Shown: positions 16,012 through 25,296 of the stretch, piece after piece
Layout: each line of letters opens with the position of its first letter
Position numbering within the stretch: the first letter of the stretch is position 1
NCBI RefSeq assembly: GCF_900091575.1
Contig: NZ_FMCR01000009.1
Location: forward strand, 124,001-188,000
Direction of reading: 5' to 3'
Source: Micromonospora saelicesensis
GTDB taxonomy: Bacteria; Actinomycetota; Actinomycetes; Mycobacteriales; Micromonosporaceae
DNA: 64,000 nt
The notes under the pieces: model-generated
Seen by the model: the letters and a program-made list of their open reading frames with translations, nothing else
The model's database searches: none
What the model was told of the DNA's origin: nothing
Made by a program: the position numbers and the translations under genes

Positions 16012-18683
16012 CGTGCCGGTCCATAGGGGATGATCACCTGTCCGGTGCGGTGCACCGCCCGGTCGAAGAAGAGCCCCCGCCAGGGGCGGGGATACCAGTC
16101 CGGGCCGCCGGTGCCCGGGTAGAGCGACGAGCCCAGCTCGCCGCCGTGCGCGTCCAGGGCCACCCAGGCGCCGATCTGGTCGGTACGGGCGGCCGGCCCA
16201 CCGAGATCGGCGCGCATCCGGGCCACACCCCGCCACCAGGCCAGCACGTGCGTGCGTCGTTCCGGCCCGTCGTGCATGATCCGGCGTAGCTGCTCCAGGC
16301 CGGTACGCCGACCCGCGCGGGCGGCCAGCGCACCGGCTGCCGCGTCGACAGCGAACAGCAGCAGGTAGTGCGGGCTTCCCGGGCCACTGAGCCCGTCGGC
16401 CGTCTCGGCCATCAGCTCGCCGACGGTCTCCTCGTCGTACCAGGCGGCGTCGTCGGCCAGGTCGTCGTAGAGGGCGCGGGCGATCGGGTCGGCGTCCGGG
16501 TCGAGGCAGGCGATGGAGAACCGGGCGGTGCCCGGCGGGTGCTGACGGGCCAGTGACCGGGCAGCCGCGTCGAGCACCGCGCACGCCTCGTCGACGCGGG
16601 TGCCGAGCACCGCGAGGTTGCGGCCCGGGGCGCGCGGCAGCCGCAGCGACGCCGAGCGGGACTGCACGTCGATGATCTCGCCGAGCAGGGCCACCGGGTT
16701 GCGGGGCACGGTCCCGTCCGGCGGCACGGCGAGCGCCCGGAAGTCCGGGGCGTCCGCCAGCCGGGGGATCGCGTCGCCGTCGAAGAGCCGGGCGGGCGCC
16801 GCGTCGGGGGCGCGCATCCGCCACAGCCGGTGCTGCAACCCGCTCCAGGTCTCCCAGTCGCTGGCCGACGGGATGCGGGCCACCTCGTTGCCCTCCACCA
16901 TGCCCGACTCGGCGTTGACCACCGCGTGCCAGCGCGGCAGCGACTGCGCCGCGTCGTTGCGTTCGGCGAGGATGCGCAGCGCCTTGGGCAACGCGATGCG
17001 CAGGGTGAACTGGGCGACCAGCGCGGGGCGGCCCCACAGCGCCTCGATGCCCCGCACGTCCTGCGAGGCCAGGACCAGGTGGATGCCCTGCGATCGGCCG
17101 CGGCGGGCCAGGTCCTCCAGCAGGTCGGCCGCCTCCCGGGCGACCACGTCCCGGCCGGCCAGCAACATCTGGAACTCGTCCACCACGGCGACGATGCGTG
17201 GCCAGTGCCCGGTCGGGTCGACCGCCCGCAGCTCGGCCAGCTTGGTCACCTCGTGTTTCTTGGCCGCGTCGGCGCGTCGGCGCAGCTCCTCGGTGAGGAA
17301 GCGCAGCAGCGCGAGCCCGAACTCCCGGTCGGTGTTGACGTTGATGCCGACCAGCCGCATGTGCGGCAGCCAGCTCGGATCGCGCCGGCCCTGCGCGAAC
17401 CGTGCGAAGGAAACCCCCTCCTTGAAGTCCAGCAGGTAGAACTCCAGCTCGGCGGGGGAGTAGCGGGCGGCGAGGGCGCCGATCCACGCGAAGATCAGAT
17501 TGGTCTTGCCGGTGCCGGACGGCCCGCCGATCAGCGCGTGCGGTGGATAGTCGCCAAGCGTCAACCGCACCGGCCGGCCCTGTGGGCCCTCACCGATCGG
17601 CGCGGTCAGCCCGTCGGCGGAGTCCTCCCGCCACATCAGCTCGGGCGGGGGCAGCAGGTCGGTGAAGGGGGTCGGCGGCGGGCCCGCGTTCACCCGGGCG
17701 GCGACCTCTCGGCAGGTCTCGGTGACCAGCGCCGCCGGTGGCGGCGGGTCCAGCCGGACCGGCAGCCCGGCCGAACCGCCGATCCGCGCGCCGGACACCC
17801 CGGCCACCACCCGGGTCACCGTCGGATCCTCCGGCAACGGCACACCGTGCACCACCAGGTGTACGCCGCAGGCCGCGCCGGCCCGCACCACCCGGTCCAG
17901 TTGCCCGCGCTCGTGCCGGTTCAGCTCCTCCCCACCGAGCAGCACCGCCACCCGCCACGGCTCGGGTCGTCGGCCGGTCGCCGCCGCCAGTTCGCGCAGC
18001 GACGCGTACTCGCCGGCGAGGACCGTCTCGTTGATCCGGCGGATCTGCTCCACCAGGTCGTCCAGCAGTGGGCCCAGCCCGCCCGGGCCGACGAAGGTGA
18101 GCAGCCCGGCAGTGCCCAACGGGGCGAACCCGGCGAGTCCGCCGCCGAGCTGGTCCGGGTCGTACCCGATCAGTCGTACCGCCCCGGGGTCGGCGCGGCC
18201 GACGGCCCGCAGCAGCAACGCGGACACCACGGCGTCGCAGCCGGCGCGGTCGTCCCCGGAGAGGTGGACGTGCCCGGCGTCGAGCAGCGGCACCAGCGCG
18301 GGCACCGGGTCGACGCCGTCGATCCGGACCGTGCCGACCCGCAGCGCGCCGGGCGGCTCGGCCCGGCGGGCGGGCGTCGGCGCCCACCCGGCCCAGTCGG
18401 CCCCCGCGCAGCCGGGCGCCTCCTGCCGGGCCGCGTCGGCGGCCCGCCGGGCCAGCTCCGCGATCCGGGTCGAGTAGCGGGCGTCGATCTCGGCGATGCG
18501 GCGGTCCCGTTGGGCGCCCACCCGCGCCGGTACGGCGGCCGCCGCCCGCTGGACCCGGGCCAGTCGTTCCCGCCCGGCGGTCAGGTCGGCCTGGGCGGCG
18601 GACAGCCGGGTACGGGTGGCGCCCAACGCCTCGGCGAGGGTTTCCCGGACACGGCTGGCCAGCTGACCACGCCGGTCAGCCAT
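16008..18683 (-). CDS. FtsK/SpoIIIE-type ATPase without membrane segments
   Basis: An 891-residue protein. Residues 1-90 are a coiled coil. Residues about 115-345 form a degenerate ATPase-like domain without a P-loop. Residues about 365-600 are an FtsK/SpoIIIE motor with Walker A GGPSGTGKT (386-394), Walker B IVAVVDEF (497-504) and LVLASQD (537-542). The C-terminal 200 residues resemble a third, degenerate domain. This row of one active and two degenerate motors recalls EccC of type VII secretion, but no transmembrane helices are present. The start at 18683 overlaps the upstream gene by 8 bases. Confidence 0.8.
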   Translation of the reverse strand: MADRRGQLASRVRETLAEALGATRTRLSAAQADLTAGRERLARVQRAAAAVPARVGAQRDRRIAEIDARYSTRIAELARRAADAARQEAPGCAGADWAGWAPTPARRAEPPGALRVGTVRIDGVDPVPALVPLLDAGHVHLSGDDRAGCDAVVSALLLRAVGRADPGAVRLIGYDPDQLGGGLAGFAPLGTAGLLTFVGPGGLGPLLDDLVEQIRRINETVLAGEYASLRELAAATGRRPEPWRVAVLLGGEELNRHERGQLDRVVRAGAACGVHLVVHGVPLPEDPTVTRVVAGVSGARIGGSAGLPVRLDPPPPAALVTETCREVAARVNAGPPPTPFTDLLPPPELMWREDSADGLTAPIGEGPQGRPVRLTLGDYPPHALIGGPSGTGKTNLIFAWIGALAARYSPAELEFYLLDFKEGVSFARFAQGRRDPSWLPHMRLVGINVNTDREFGLALLRFLTEELRRRADAAKKHEVTKLAELRAVDPTGHWPRIVAVVDEFQMLLAGRDVVAREAADLLEDLARRGRSQGIHLVLASQDVRGIEALWGRPALVAQFTLRIALPKALRILAERNDAAQSLPRWHAVVNAESGMVEGNEVARIPSASDWETWSGLQHRLWRMRAPDAAPARLFDGDAIPRLADAPDFRALAVPPDGTVPRNPVALLGEIIDVQSRSASLRLPRAPGRNLAVLGTRVDEACAVLDAAARSLARQHPPGTARFSIACLDPDADPIARALYDDLADDAAWYDEETVGELMAETADGLSGPGSPHYLLLFAVDAAAGALAARAGRRTGLEQLRRIMHDGPERRTHVLAWWRGVARMRADLGGPAARTDQIGAWVALDAHGGELGSSLYPGTGGPDWYPRPWRGLFFDRAVHRTGQVIIPYGPAR

Positions 18684-19803
18684 CGGAGCCCCGACGCGTC
18701 GGGGCGTCCCGCCAGGGGCTGCCCGAGCGTGGGGGCAGCCCACCGGGGCGCGGCGGGGGCCCGTCCGAGCGTGGCGGCAGGCCACCGGAGCGCTGCGTGG
18801 TGGTGCCCGGCCGCTGCACCGCACCGCCGGAGCGGGGAGCCGCGCCCGGCCGCCCGGTCGCGCCCGGTTGCTGGGCAACCGCCGGCTGCCCGGCCCGCGC
18901 CGGCTTTCCCGCGTCGCCTCGCTGCCCCGCGCCCGCCGGTTCTCTCGCCTCCGCCGGTTCTCTCGCGCCGGCCGGCAGGTCCCGGCCGAGGCGGGCGAGC
19001 AACAGCCCGGTCGCCACCCCGGCGGTGACCGCGGAGTCGGCGGCGTGCGGTGGTTCCCCGGAGGCGCGCGGCGGCGGCATCCGGCACACCCGGGTCAGCA
19101 GCGTCTCCAGCACCGGCGGCGGCAACCCGGGCAGCAGGTCGCGGACGCGTCCGTCCAACTCGCCGCGCAGCCGCCCGAGGTCGGTGGCGCGCGGCGGGTG
19201 CCCGAGCAGCTCACCGGCCAGCTCGCGCAGCAGCGGCGGCGCCAGCGCCGCCATGCCCAGCCCCACGTCGGCCGGGGCTCGGCGCAGCTCCTTGCGAAGC
19301 CGGTCCCGGTCGCCGGAGCGGACACCACCCACCACTCGGCGCAGCAACTCCTGGGAGTCGTCCACCCGCTCGTCGGGTTCGTCGTCGGTGCCCTCGCGCC
19401 CGCCGGTCAGCTCGGCCACCCGCACCGACCACCAGCGGCGCATTCGCACCTGCTCGGCCGGCTCCGGCGCGACCGCGGCGGGCCCGGACGCCGGTGGCGT
19501 GTCGTGTCGGGGAGCGCGTTGCTCAGGCCGGGGTGCCGGGGTGCCGTCCGCGCCGAGCCCGATCGCCGTCAGGTAGGCCGACAGCTGTTCCTGGGCCACC
19601 CGCAGCGCGTAGCCGGCGCTCTCGGCGTGCTCGGTGGCGGCGGACAGCTCGGGCACCCCCATCGGGTTGGCCGACTCCTGTCGTACCCAGCGCAGTCGCT
19701 CCGCGGCCAGGCCGAACTTCTCCAGCGCCTGCCCGAGCAGCGCCACCGGGAACTCCTCGGTGGCGGCACGGACCTGCCCGCCGACATCCTCGATGATGGA
19801 CAT
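18676..19803 (-). CDS. Hypothetical protein with helical core and Pro/Gly-rich tail
   Basis: A 375-residue protein of no recognised family. Residues 1-85 are helical (LLGQALEKFGLAAERLRWVRQE, AESAGYALRVAQEQLSAYLTAIG), as in secretion-substrate-like helical bundles. A Pro/Ala linker follows, then a second helical domain at about 115-265. The last 110 residues are low-complexity and rich in Pro, Gly, Arg and Ala, with repeated PPRSGG-like units, and are probably disordered. It sits between the small helical protein and the ATPase in the operon, overlapping the ATPase start. Confidence 0.7.
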   Translation of the reverse strand: MSIIEDVGGQVRAATEEFPVALLGQALEKFGLAAERLRWVRQESANPMGVPELSAATEHAESAGYALRVAQEQLSAYLTAIGLGADGTPAPRPEQRAPRHDTPPASGPAAVAPEPAEQVRMRRWWSVRVAELTGGREGTDDEPDERVDDSQELLRRVVGGVRSGDRDRLRKELRRAPADVGLGMAALAPPLLRELAGELLGHPPRATDLGRLRGELDGRVRDLLPGLPPPVLETLLTRVCRMPPPRASGEPPHAADSAVTAGVATGLLLARLGRDLPAGAREPAEAREPAGAGQRGDAGKPARAGQPAVAQQPGATGRPGAAPRSGGAVQRPGTTTQRSGGLPPRSDGPPPRPGGLPPRSGSPWRDAPTRRGSDG

Positions 19804-19809
19804 GGCGGC

Positions 19810-20070
19810 CTACAGAGTGGAGACGTAGAGCTGCGCCTGCTCCACCGCGACAAGTGTCGCGGCGAGACACTCCTCCAGCTCCTGGCTGGCCTGGGTCAGC
19901 GACGCCTGGGCCGCCTCCACCGTCTCGTGCCCGCTGCCCTCCAGCGCCCCGGCCAGGGTCTGCTGCGCCTCGGAGAGCTTCTCGCCGGCTGCCTGCACGG
20001 CTGTCTGCCCGTCTCCGATCTGTTGGAGGGCGACATCGATGGCAGCCTTCAGCTCGGCGACGCTCGCCAC
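19810..20070 (-). CDS. Small helical protein, first gene of the FtsK-type operon
   Basis: An 86-residue protein predicted to be two long helices: VAELKAAIDVALQQIGDGQTAVQAAGEKL and AAQASLTQASQELEECLAATLVAVEQAQ. The size and helical-hairpin form resemble WXG100 proteins, but there is no Trp-X-Gly turn. I chose the GTG at 20070 because AGGAGG lies 7 bases upstream; an ATG 33 bases further upstream would place this site inside the gene. It ends 6 bases before the next gene. It may be a partner or substrate of the FtsK-type ATPase (inference). Confidence 0.7.
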   Translation of the reverse strand: MASVAELKAAIDVALQQIGDGQTAVQAAGEKLSEAQQTLAGALEGSGHETVEAAQASLTQASQELEECLAATLVAVEQAQLYVSTL

Positions 20071-20222
20071 GGCGGAACCTCCTGGGGGCGGGGAGATCTC
20101 CATTAGAGCCTATCGGCGGTTCCGAAAGAACATCCGCCCTGTCGGTGTTCCTGCCCGCCTGTCCGGAAGGCCCTCGGAAGTGCCGGGAGTCCGATCTGTG
20201 GGAGTCCCAGTGCGAGAATTTC

Positions 20223-20615
20223 TCAGTTGCTGGTCGGGTTCTCGCGGAGCCAGCGCGGCCCGTACACCTCGGCGCCCAGCGCCGTCACCCGCCCGCGCAA
20301 CTCCCGGTCGGCGGTGACCACCAGCCGCCGACGTCGCGGCGCGCCCTCCACCAGCTCGACCACCGTGTCGTCGCCGGAGCCGGCGGCGGAGACCACCCGG
20401 ACACCCTCGGTGCCCGGCACGTCCCGCGCGGCCCCCTCGACCACCAGGACCACCTCCACCGGGGCGGTCAGCCGGGCCGGCAACCCGATGGTCGCCACCG
20501 GGGCGAGCGAGTCGCGCAACCGGGCAGCGGCCCCGGCACGGTCACGCCACCACCCGTTCGGGCGCGAGCCCACCACGTTGGCGCCATCCACGATCAGCAG
20601 CGGGGTCTCATCCAT
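20223..20615 (-). CDS. NYN-domain (YacP-like) ribonuclease
   Basis: A 130-residue PIN-like NYN domain. It has the acidic opening LLIVDGANVVGSRPNGWW, then VEVVLVVEGAA, SGDDTVVELV and VVTADRELRGRVTALGAEVYGPRWL. The Asp residues in VDGAN, SGDD and TADRE form the metal-binding site of this nuclease fold. Relatives cleave RNA. The start at 20615 gives the canonical opening. It diverges from the ClpC-like gene across a 140-base region. Confidence 0.85.
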   Translation of the reverse strand: MDETPLLIVDGANVVGSRPNGWWRDRAGAAARLRDSLAPVATIGLPARLTAPVEVVLVVEGAARDVPGTEGVRVVSAAGSGDDTVVELVEGAPRRRRLVVTADRELRGRVTALGAEVYGPRWLRENPTSN

Positions 20616-20690
20616 CCCGTCAGCCTGCCACCATCGGCCGGCCCGGACCCGACGCCACTCCCGGAATGCCGGTCCTCCGCCACCTGCGGC

Positions 20691-20715
20691 GTTTGTCGGG
20701 GCGCGCGCCGGGTAG
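20691..20715 (+). promoter_or_regulatory. SigB/SigF-type promoter for the ClpC-like gene
   Basis: GTTT (20691-20694), 15 bases, GGGTAG (20710-20715), 41 bases before the ATG at 20756. Confidence 0.55.
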
Positions 20716-20755
20716 CCCCTGCCGACCGTGCCGCGCCCGACTGCGGAGGACAGAC

Positions 20756-23314
20756 ATGATGGGACCCGGTGACATCGGCTCCGACCCGTGGGACGAATTC
20801 CTGGCCAGGTACTTCGGCCGGGGCGAGGGAGGGCGCCGGCCACCGCACCGGGTCGACATCACCCGACTGATGACGGCCGACGCCCGGGAGATGCTGGCCG
20901 ACGCGGCCCGGCGGGCCGCCCAGCGCCAGAGCAGCGACCTGGACACCGACCACCTGCTCTGGGCGGCGCTGCAACGCGAATCGCTGCGCGACCTGGTACG
21001 CCGGGCCGGGGCTGACCCGGACACCCTGCTCAACGCGCTCGGCGGAAAGGGCGACGGCGCGCCGCGCGGGGAGGTGCCGCCCAACCTGTCGTTGACCCCC
21101 GCCGCCAAGCGGGCGTTGCTCGACGCCCACCAGTTGTCCCGGGCGATGGGTGCCAACTACATCGGTCCCGAGCACATCCTGATGGCGTTGCCGCTCAACC
21201 CGGAGTCGCCCGCCGGGCGGATGCTGGCCGCCGGCCGGATCCAACCCGAGTCGTTGCAGGCGGCCAACGCCGAGCGCGGGCCGATGACCGGGCCGAAGCC
21301 GGACCGCGGCACCCCCACCCTGGACCAGTACGGGCAGGACCTCACCGACCTCGCCCGCAACGACCAGATCGACCCGGTGGTCGGCCGGGCCGACGAGATC
21401 GAACAGGCCATCGAGATCCTGTCCCGGCGGACCAAGAACAACCCCGTGCTGATCGGCGAGGCCGGCGTCGGCAAGACCGCCATCGTCGAGGGGCTGGCCG
21501 AACGGATCTGCGACGGCGACGTACCGCAGACCCTGCTCGGCAAGCGGGTCGTCCAGCTCGACCTGGCAGGTCTGGTCGCCGGCACCCGCTACCGGGGCGA
21601 CTTCGAGGAACGGCTGAAGAAGGTGATCGACGAGATCCGGGCGCACCGGGACGAGCTGATCATTTTCATGGACGAGATCCACACCCTGGTCGGGGCCGGT
21701 GGCGCCGGCAGCGAGGGCGGAATGGACGCGTCCAACATGCTCAAACCCGCCCTCGCCCGCGGCGAACTGCGGGTGATCGGCGCGACGACGCTGGACGAGT
21801 ACCGCAAGAGCATCGAGAAGGACGCCGCGCTGGCCCGGCGCTTCCAGCCGGTGCTGGTGCCCGAGCCCAGCGTCGACGACACCATCGCCATCCTGCGCGG
21901 GCTGCGCGACCGGTATGAGGCCCACCACCAGGTGCGCTTCACCGACGAGGCGCTGGTCGCCGCCGCCGAGCTGTCCGACCGGTACGTCACCGACCGGTTC
22001 CTGCCGGACAAGGCGATCGACCTCATCGACCAGGCCGGCGCCCGGGTGCGGCTGCGCACCCGCACCCCCGCGTCCGACGTGCGGGAGCTGGAGCAGGAAC
22101 TCGACGAGGTACGCCGGGACAAGGAACAGGCCGTCACCGACGAGCAGTACGAGCGGGCCTCCGCGCTGCGCGACCGGATCGCCGAGCTGGAGGAGGACAT
22201 CCGGCGGGCGAACGGCGAGGACGGTTCGTCCGGCTCCCAGGTGCCCGAGGTGGGCCCGCAGGAGATCGCCGAGGTGGTCTCGCGGGCCACCGGCATCCCG
22301 GTCAGCCAGCTCACCGAGGAGGAACGCGACCGGCTGCTGCGCCTGGAGGGCCACCTGCACCAGAAGGTGGTCGGTCAGGACGACGCGGTGACCGCGGTCG
22401 CCGAGGCGGTGCGCCGCTCCCGGGCCGGGCTGGCCGACCCGGAGCGGCCGATGGGCAGCTTCCTGTTCCTCGGCCCGACGGGTGTCGGCAAGACCGAGTT
22501 GGCGCGGGCCCTGGCCGAGGCGTTGTTCGGCGAGGCGGACCGGATGGTCCGGGTGGACATGAGCGAGTTCCAGGAGCGGCACACGGTCAGCCGGCTGGTC
22601 GGCGCGCCGCCCGGATACGTCGGCTACGAGGAGGCCGGTCAGCTCACCGAGGCGGTGCGGCGCCGCCCGTACGCGGTGGTGCTGCTCGACGAGATCGAGA
22701 AGGCCCACCCGGACGTGTTCAACATCCTGCTCCAGGTGCTCGACGACGGGCGGCTCACCGACAGTCAGGGTCGCACCGTGAACTTCAAGAACACCGTTCT
22801 GATCATGACGAGCAACCTCGGCTCCGAGCTGATCACCGGTGCTCAGCGCTCGGTCGGCTTCGGCACCGGGGACGTGGGCAGCGAGCAGGAGAGCAACGAG
22901 CTGCGGGAGCGGCTCATGCGCCGCCTGCAGGAGAACTTCCGCCCGGAGTTCCTCAACCGCATCGACGAGGTCATCATCTTCCGCCGGCTGGAGGCGGAGC
23001 AGCTGCGCGACATCACCGCGCTGCTGCTGGAGGAGACCCGCCGCCGGATGCACGCCCAGGACCTCCAGGTGGAGTTCACCACCGCCGGCATCGACTGGCT
23101 CGCCGAGCACGGCTACCAGCCGGAGTTCGGTGCCCGCCCGCTGCGCCGGGTGATCCAGCGGGAGGTGGACAACCACCTGTCCCGGATGCTGCTGGAGTCG
23201 GCGATCTCGCCGGGGCAGAAGGTCACTGTGGACGTCCGCGACGGCGCACTCACCTTCGACGTGACCGCGGGCGAGCGGGGGTACACCGCCGCCACGACAA
23301 CACACCCGCGATGA
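20756..23314 (+). CDS. ClpC-like Hsp100 unfoldase
   Basis: An 852-residue class I AAA+ unfoldase. It has an N-terminal Clp repeat domain (about 35-155), a first AAA module with GEAGVGKTA and a [11 protein letters not shown]alker B, a UVR-type linker ([23 protein letters not shown]) that marks the ClpC branch, and a second AAA module with [23 protein letters not shown] and FLNRIDE. An RSVGFGT segment could serve as a ClpP docking loop. The residues before the Clp domain ([17 protein letters not shown]) are unusual. It is likely a stress-induced second ClpC beside the housekeeping one. Two more genes follow with overlapping stops and starts. Confidence 0.85.
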   Translation: MMGPGDIGSDPWDEFLARYFGRGEGGRRPPHRVDITRLMTADAREMLADAARRAAQRQSSDLDTDHLLWAALQRESLRDLVRRAGADPDTLLNALGGKGDGAPRGEVPPNLSLTPAAKRALLDAHQLSRAMGANYIGPEHILMALPLNPESPAGRMLAAGRIQPESLQAANAERGPMTGPKPDRGTPTLDQYGQDLTDLARNDQIDPVVGRADEIEQAIEILSRRTKNNPVLIGEAGVGKTAIVEGLAERICDGDVPQTLLGKRVVQLDLAGLVAGTRYRGDFEERLKKVIDEIRAHRDELIIFMDEIHTLVGAGGAGSEGGMDASNMLKPALARGELRVIGATTLDEYRKSIEKDAALARRFQPVLVPEPSVDDTIAILRGLRDRYEAHHQVRFTDEALVAAAELSDRYVTDRFLPDKAIDLIDQAGARVRLRTRTPASDVRELEQELDEVRRDKEQAVTDEQYERASALRDRIAELEEDIRRANGEDGSSGSQVPEVGPQEIAEVVSRATGIPVSQLTEEERDRLLRLEGHLHQKVVGQDDAVTAVAEAVRRSRAGLADPERPMGSFLFLGPTGVGKTELARALAEALFGEADRMVRVDMSEFQERHTVSRLVGAPPGYVGYEEAGQLTEAVRRRPYAVVLLDEIEKAHPDVFNILLQVLDDGRLTDSQGRTVNFKNTVLIMTSNLGSELITGAQRSVGFGTGDVGSEQESNELRERLMRRLQENFRPEFLNRIDEVIIFRRLEAEQLRDITALLLEETRRRMHAQDLQVEFTTAGIDWLAEHGYQPEFGARPLRRVIQREVDNHLSRMLLESAISPGQKVTVDVRDGALTFDVTAGERGYTAATTTHPR

Positions 23315-23523
23315 GCGGGCCGGCGCGAAGGGACGAACACGAGGACCCGCACCAGCCCGCGGAGTCCGCGAAACCCCGGGACGAGGAGGACCATCCCGAC
23401 CCGATCCTGGCGCCGCCCACCGCGAACCCCCGCCGGACGCGGGTGCCCGCGGAGGGCCTGCATCCGAAGACCGACCAGGACGACCCGGAGACGTCCGGGC
23501 CGCCGCCCGGAGAGGAGACCTGA
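23311..23523 (+). CDS. Small disordered hydrophilic protein
   Basis: A 70-residue protein, rich in Pro, Glu and Asp, with no predicted secondary structure (DEHEDPHQPAESAKPRDEEDH...). Its ATG overlaps the ClpC-like stop (ATGA), and its TGA overlaps the next ATG by one base, so it is tightly built into the operon. There is no recognised family; it may be an adaptor or simply a spacer protein. Confidence 0.6.
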   Translation: MSGPARRDEHEDPHQPAESAKPRDEEDHPDPILAPPTANPRRTRVPAEGLHPKTDQDDPETSGPPPGEET

Positions 23524-23873
23524 TGGTACGCGAAGCGCGGCTCGACCCCGAGGTGGAAGTGCTCTGGGAGGACTTCCACGCCGAGGTCAACGTCCCGTCG
23601 GAGCAGCTGCGGACCTGGCTGCTGACCCGGGGTTCGGGGGAGGAGTCGTTCAGCCCGAACCCGAATCTCGACCTGCCCCAGCCCGGCCGGGAGATCCTCA
23701 AGGTGCTCAACAAGCGCAAGGTGGACCTCACCCCTGAGGACATCGAGGTGATGCGGGAGGCGGTCGAGCGGATCCGCGAGTTGATGGACGCCAAGCCGTC
23801 GCGCGGCAACGCCGACGACAGTTGGCGGCACTCCCTGCTGGACCTGGGTCACGACCCGCTCGTCGAACGCTGA
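23523..23873 (+). CDS. DUF3140 family protein
   Basis: A 116-residue protein matching DUF3140. It opens with LDPEVEVLWEDFHAEVNVPSEQLRTWLLTRGSGEESF, then the helical GREILKVLNKRKVDLTPEDIEVMREAVERI and a short basic tail ending in DSWRHSLLDLGHDPL. The role of the family is unknown; members often sit near stress genes. The start overlaps the preceding stop (TGATG). A strong terminator follows. Its operon partner, the ClpC-like unfoldase, suggests a protein quality-control context. Confidence 0.85.
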   Translation: MVREARLDPEVEVLWEDFHAEVNVPSEQLRTWLLTRGSGEESFSPNPNLDLPQPGREILKVLNKRKVDLTPEDIEVMREAVERIRELMDAKPSRGNADDSWRHSLLDLGHDPLVER

Positions 23874-23884
23874 GCGACCGCACG

Positions 23885-23915
23885 ACGGTGCCGTCCCGGG
23901 TAGGGACGGCACCGT
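23885..23915. terminator. Terminator after the Clp-DUF3140 operon
   Basis: Perfect 13-bp stem (ACGGTGCCGTCCC, 23885-23897, and its complement, 23903-23915) with a 5-base loop between convergent genes. Confidence 0.8.
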
Positions 23916-23926
23916 TCGGCGTCCTG

Positions 23927-24172
23927 CTACTGGCCCTTGTCGGATTCCAGGCTTGCGATGGTCAGGCCCGCCGCGTCGGCGGCGGCGTCCCGGTCACCGC
24001 GGGTCTGGTCCTCCCGGGTGAGCAGGTTGGCGTACTCGGTCACGTCGGCCGGGTCGGGCACCGCCGGTAGGCGGCGCAGGAAGGCCTCCACCTCGCGGGT
24101 GGCGGCGGTGTGCGCGGCGGCCGCCTGGCGCAGCAGTTCGCGGTCGTCGGCGGGCGGGTAGAGGTCGGTCAT
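23927..24172 (-). CDS. Small hypothetical protein
   Basis: An 81-residue protein, mostly helical, with no recognised family. It opens MTDLYPPADDRELLRQAAAAHT and has a single charged helix pair ending in LTREDQTRGDRDAAADAAGL. Codon use is typical of the genome, which supports it as a real gene. It sits alone between the Clp terminator and the LysR gene. Confidence 0.55.
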   Translation of the reverse strand: MTDLYPPADDRELLRQAAAAHTAATREVEAFLRRLPAVPDPADVTEYANLLTREDQTRGDRDAAADAAGLTIASLESDKGQ

Positions 24173-24210
24173 GTCCGCCAGATACCCGGCCCACGGCGGT
24201 TCGCACCGCC

Positions 24211-24233
24211 AGCGGCCGGGAATACCGGCCGCT
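24211..24233 (-). terminator. Hairpin terminator of the LysR gene
   Basis: AGCGGCCGG (24211-24219) pairs perfectly with CCGGCCGCT (24225-24233) around a 5-base loop, next to the stop codon. A second small hairpin (GGCGGT/ACCGCC) follows. Confidence 0.6.
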
Positions 24234-25213
24234 CAGCCCGGCCGTACCCCGGTGGGGTGCCGGACGCCGAACCCCGGGTTGCGGGGTAGCCAGGCCAGGT
24301 AGGCCGGGTGCGGCGCCAACGAGTCGACGTAGGCCGCCTTGGCCGTCTCCAGCACCAGCGCCGCACCCTGGGCGGCGGGAGAGTCCGGATGCCAGCCGAG
24401 CAGCAGCCGCCAGCGCAGCGGCGTCCCGGCGAGTTGACGGGTGACCAGACCGCTCACCGGGCGGAACGTCGCCTGGCACAGGGCCACCGCCACGCCGGCT
24501 TCCACCAGGTCGACGCAGCCGCGGATGTCGGTCTCGTACACCTTGCGGGGGGTGAATCCGGCGCGGGCGCAGGCGGCGGCGAAGCAGTCGGCGAAGCAGC
24601 CGTCACCCGGCGCGGCGACCCACTGCTCGTGGCGCAGGTCGGCCAGGCGGACCTCGTCCTGCGCCGCGAGGGGATGGGTCTCCGGCAGCAGCACCAGTAC
24701 CGGGTCGACGGCTACCTCCTGCCAGCTCAACCCGAACCCGGCCGACGGGCTGGCGTCGCCGCACACGCCGGCCAGCGCGAAGTCCAGCCGACCGCCGGCC
24801 ACCAACTGCGCCAACTCGTCCACCGACCAGGACGCGTACGTGGTGATCTGGGCGGGCGGCTGCTCGGCCGCCAACCGGTGCACCAGCCGACCCAGGATCG
24901 GGCTGTTCACCCCACCGAACCGGTAGCACGGCGGTGTGTCACCCGCCCCGGCCAGCCGGGCGGCCTCGTCCTGCAGCCCTTTCATCGCCGGCAGCAGCAC
25001 CCGGGCGCGGGCCAGCACCAGCTCACCGAGCGCGGTGGGCCGGGCCCCGCGCCGGTCCCGGTCGAACAGCGGGCCGCCCAGCGTCCGTTCGATGCGTTGG
25101 AGCTGGGCGGTGAGCGCCGGCTGGGCCAGGCCGAGCGCCGAGGCCGCCTTCGTCACACTTCCCGTCTCCGCGATCGCGCAGACCACCCGCAGGTGACGCA
25201 GCTCCAGGTTCAT
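24233..25213 (-). CDS. LysR-type transcriptional regulator
   Basis: A 326-residue LysR regulator. The N-terminal winged helix (LELRHLRVVCAIAETGSVTKAASALGLAQPALTAQLQRIERTLG) is followed by a type 2 periplasmic-binding fold from about residue 90 (YRFGGVNSPILGRLV, LDFALAGV, PVLVLLPETHPLA). The target and inducer are unknown. It is preceded in the same direction by the hemerythrin gene (83 bases between). Confidence 0.85.
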   Translation of the reverse strand: MNLELRHLRVVCAIAETGSVTKAASALGLAQPALTAQLQRIERTLGGPLFDRDRRGARPTALGELVLARARVLLPAMKGLQDEAARLAGAGDTPPCYRFGGVNSPILGRLVHRLAAEQPPAQITTYASWSVDELAQLVAGGRLDFALAGVCGDASPSAGFGLSWQEVAVDPVLVLLPETHPLAAQDEVRLADLRHEQWVAAPGDGCFADCFAAACARAGFTPRKVYETDIRGCVDLVEAGVAVALCQATFRPVSGLVTRQLAGTPLRWRLLLGWHPDSPAAQGAALVLETAKAAYVDSLAPHPAYLAWLPRNPGFGVRHPTGVRPG

Positions 25214-25296
25214 AGGGTGACGGTAGGACTACGTGTCTGCTGGCGGAATAGCCCGAGCGGATCGGTGATAATGAATGCAGTGCCGGCGGGTGCCGG

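Noticed and set aside
16012-17487. Long in-frame extension upstream of the coiled-coil membrane protein
   Set aside because: Upstream of the ATG at 16011 the frame runs through the FtsK-type gene in a different frame and is Arg/Pro/Gly-rich; the ATGA overlap identifies the real start.
20594-23809. Reading frame of 1071 codons opposite the ClpC-like gene
   Set aside because: It is an antisense shadow of a clear AAA+ protein; no domain was found in the antisense product.
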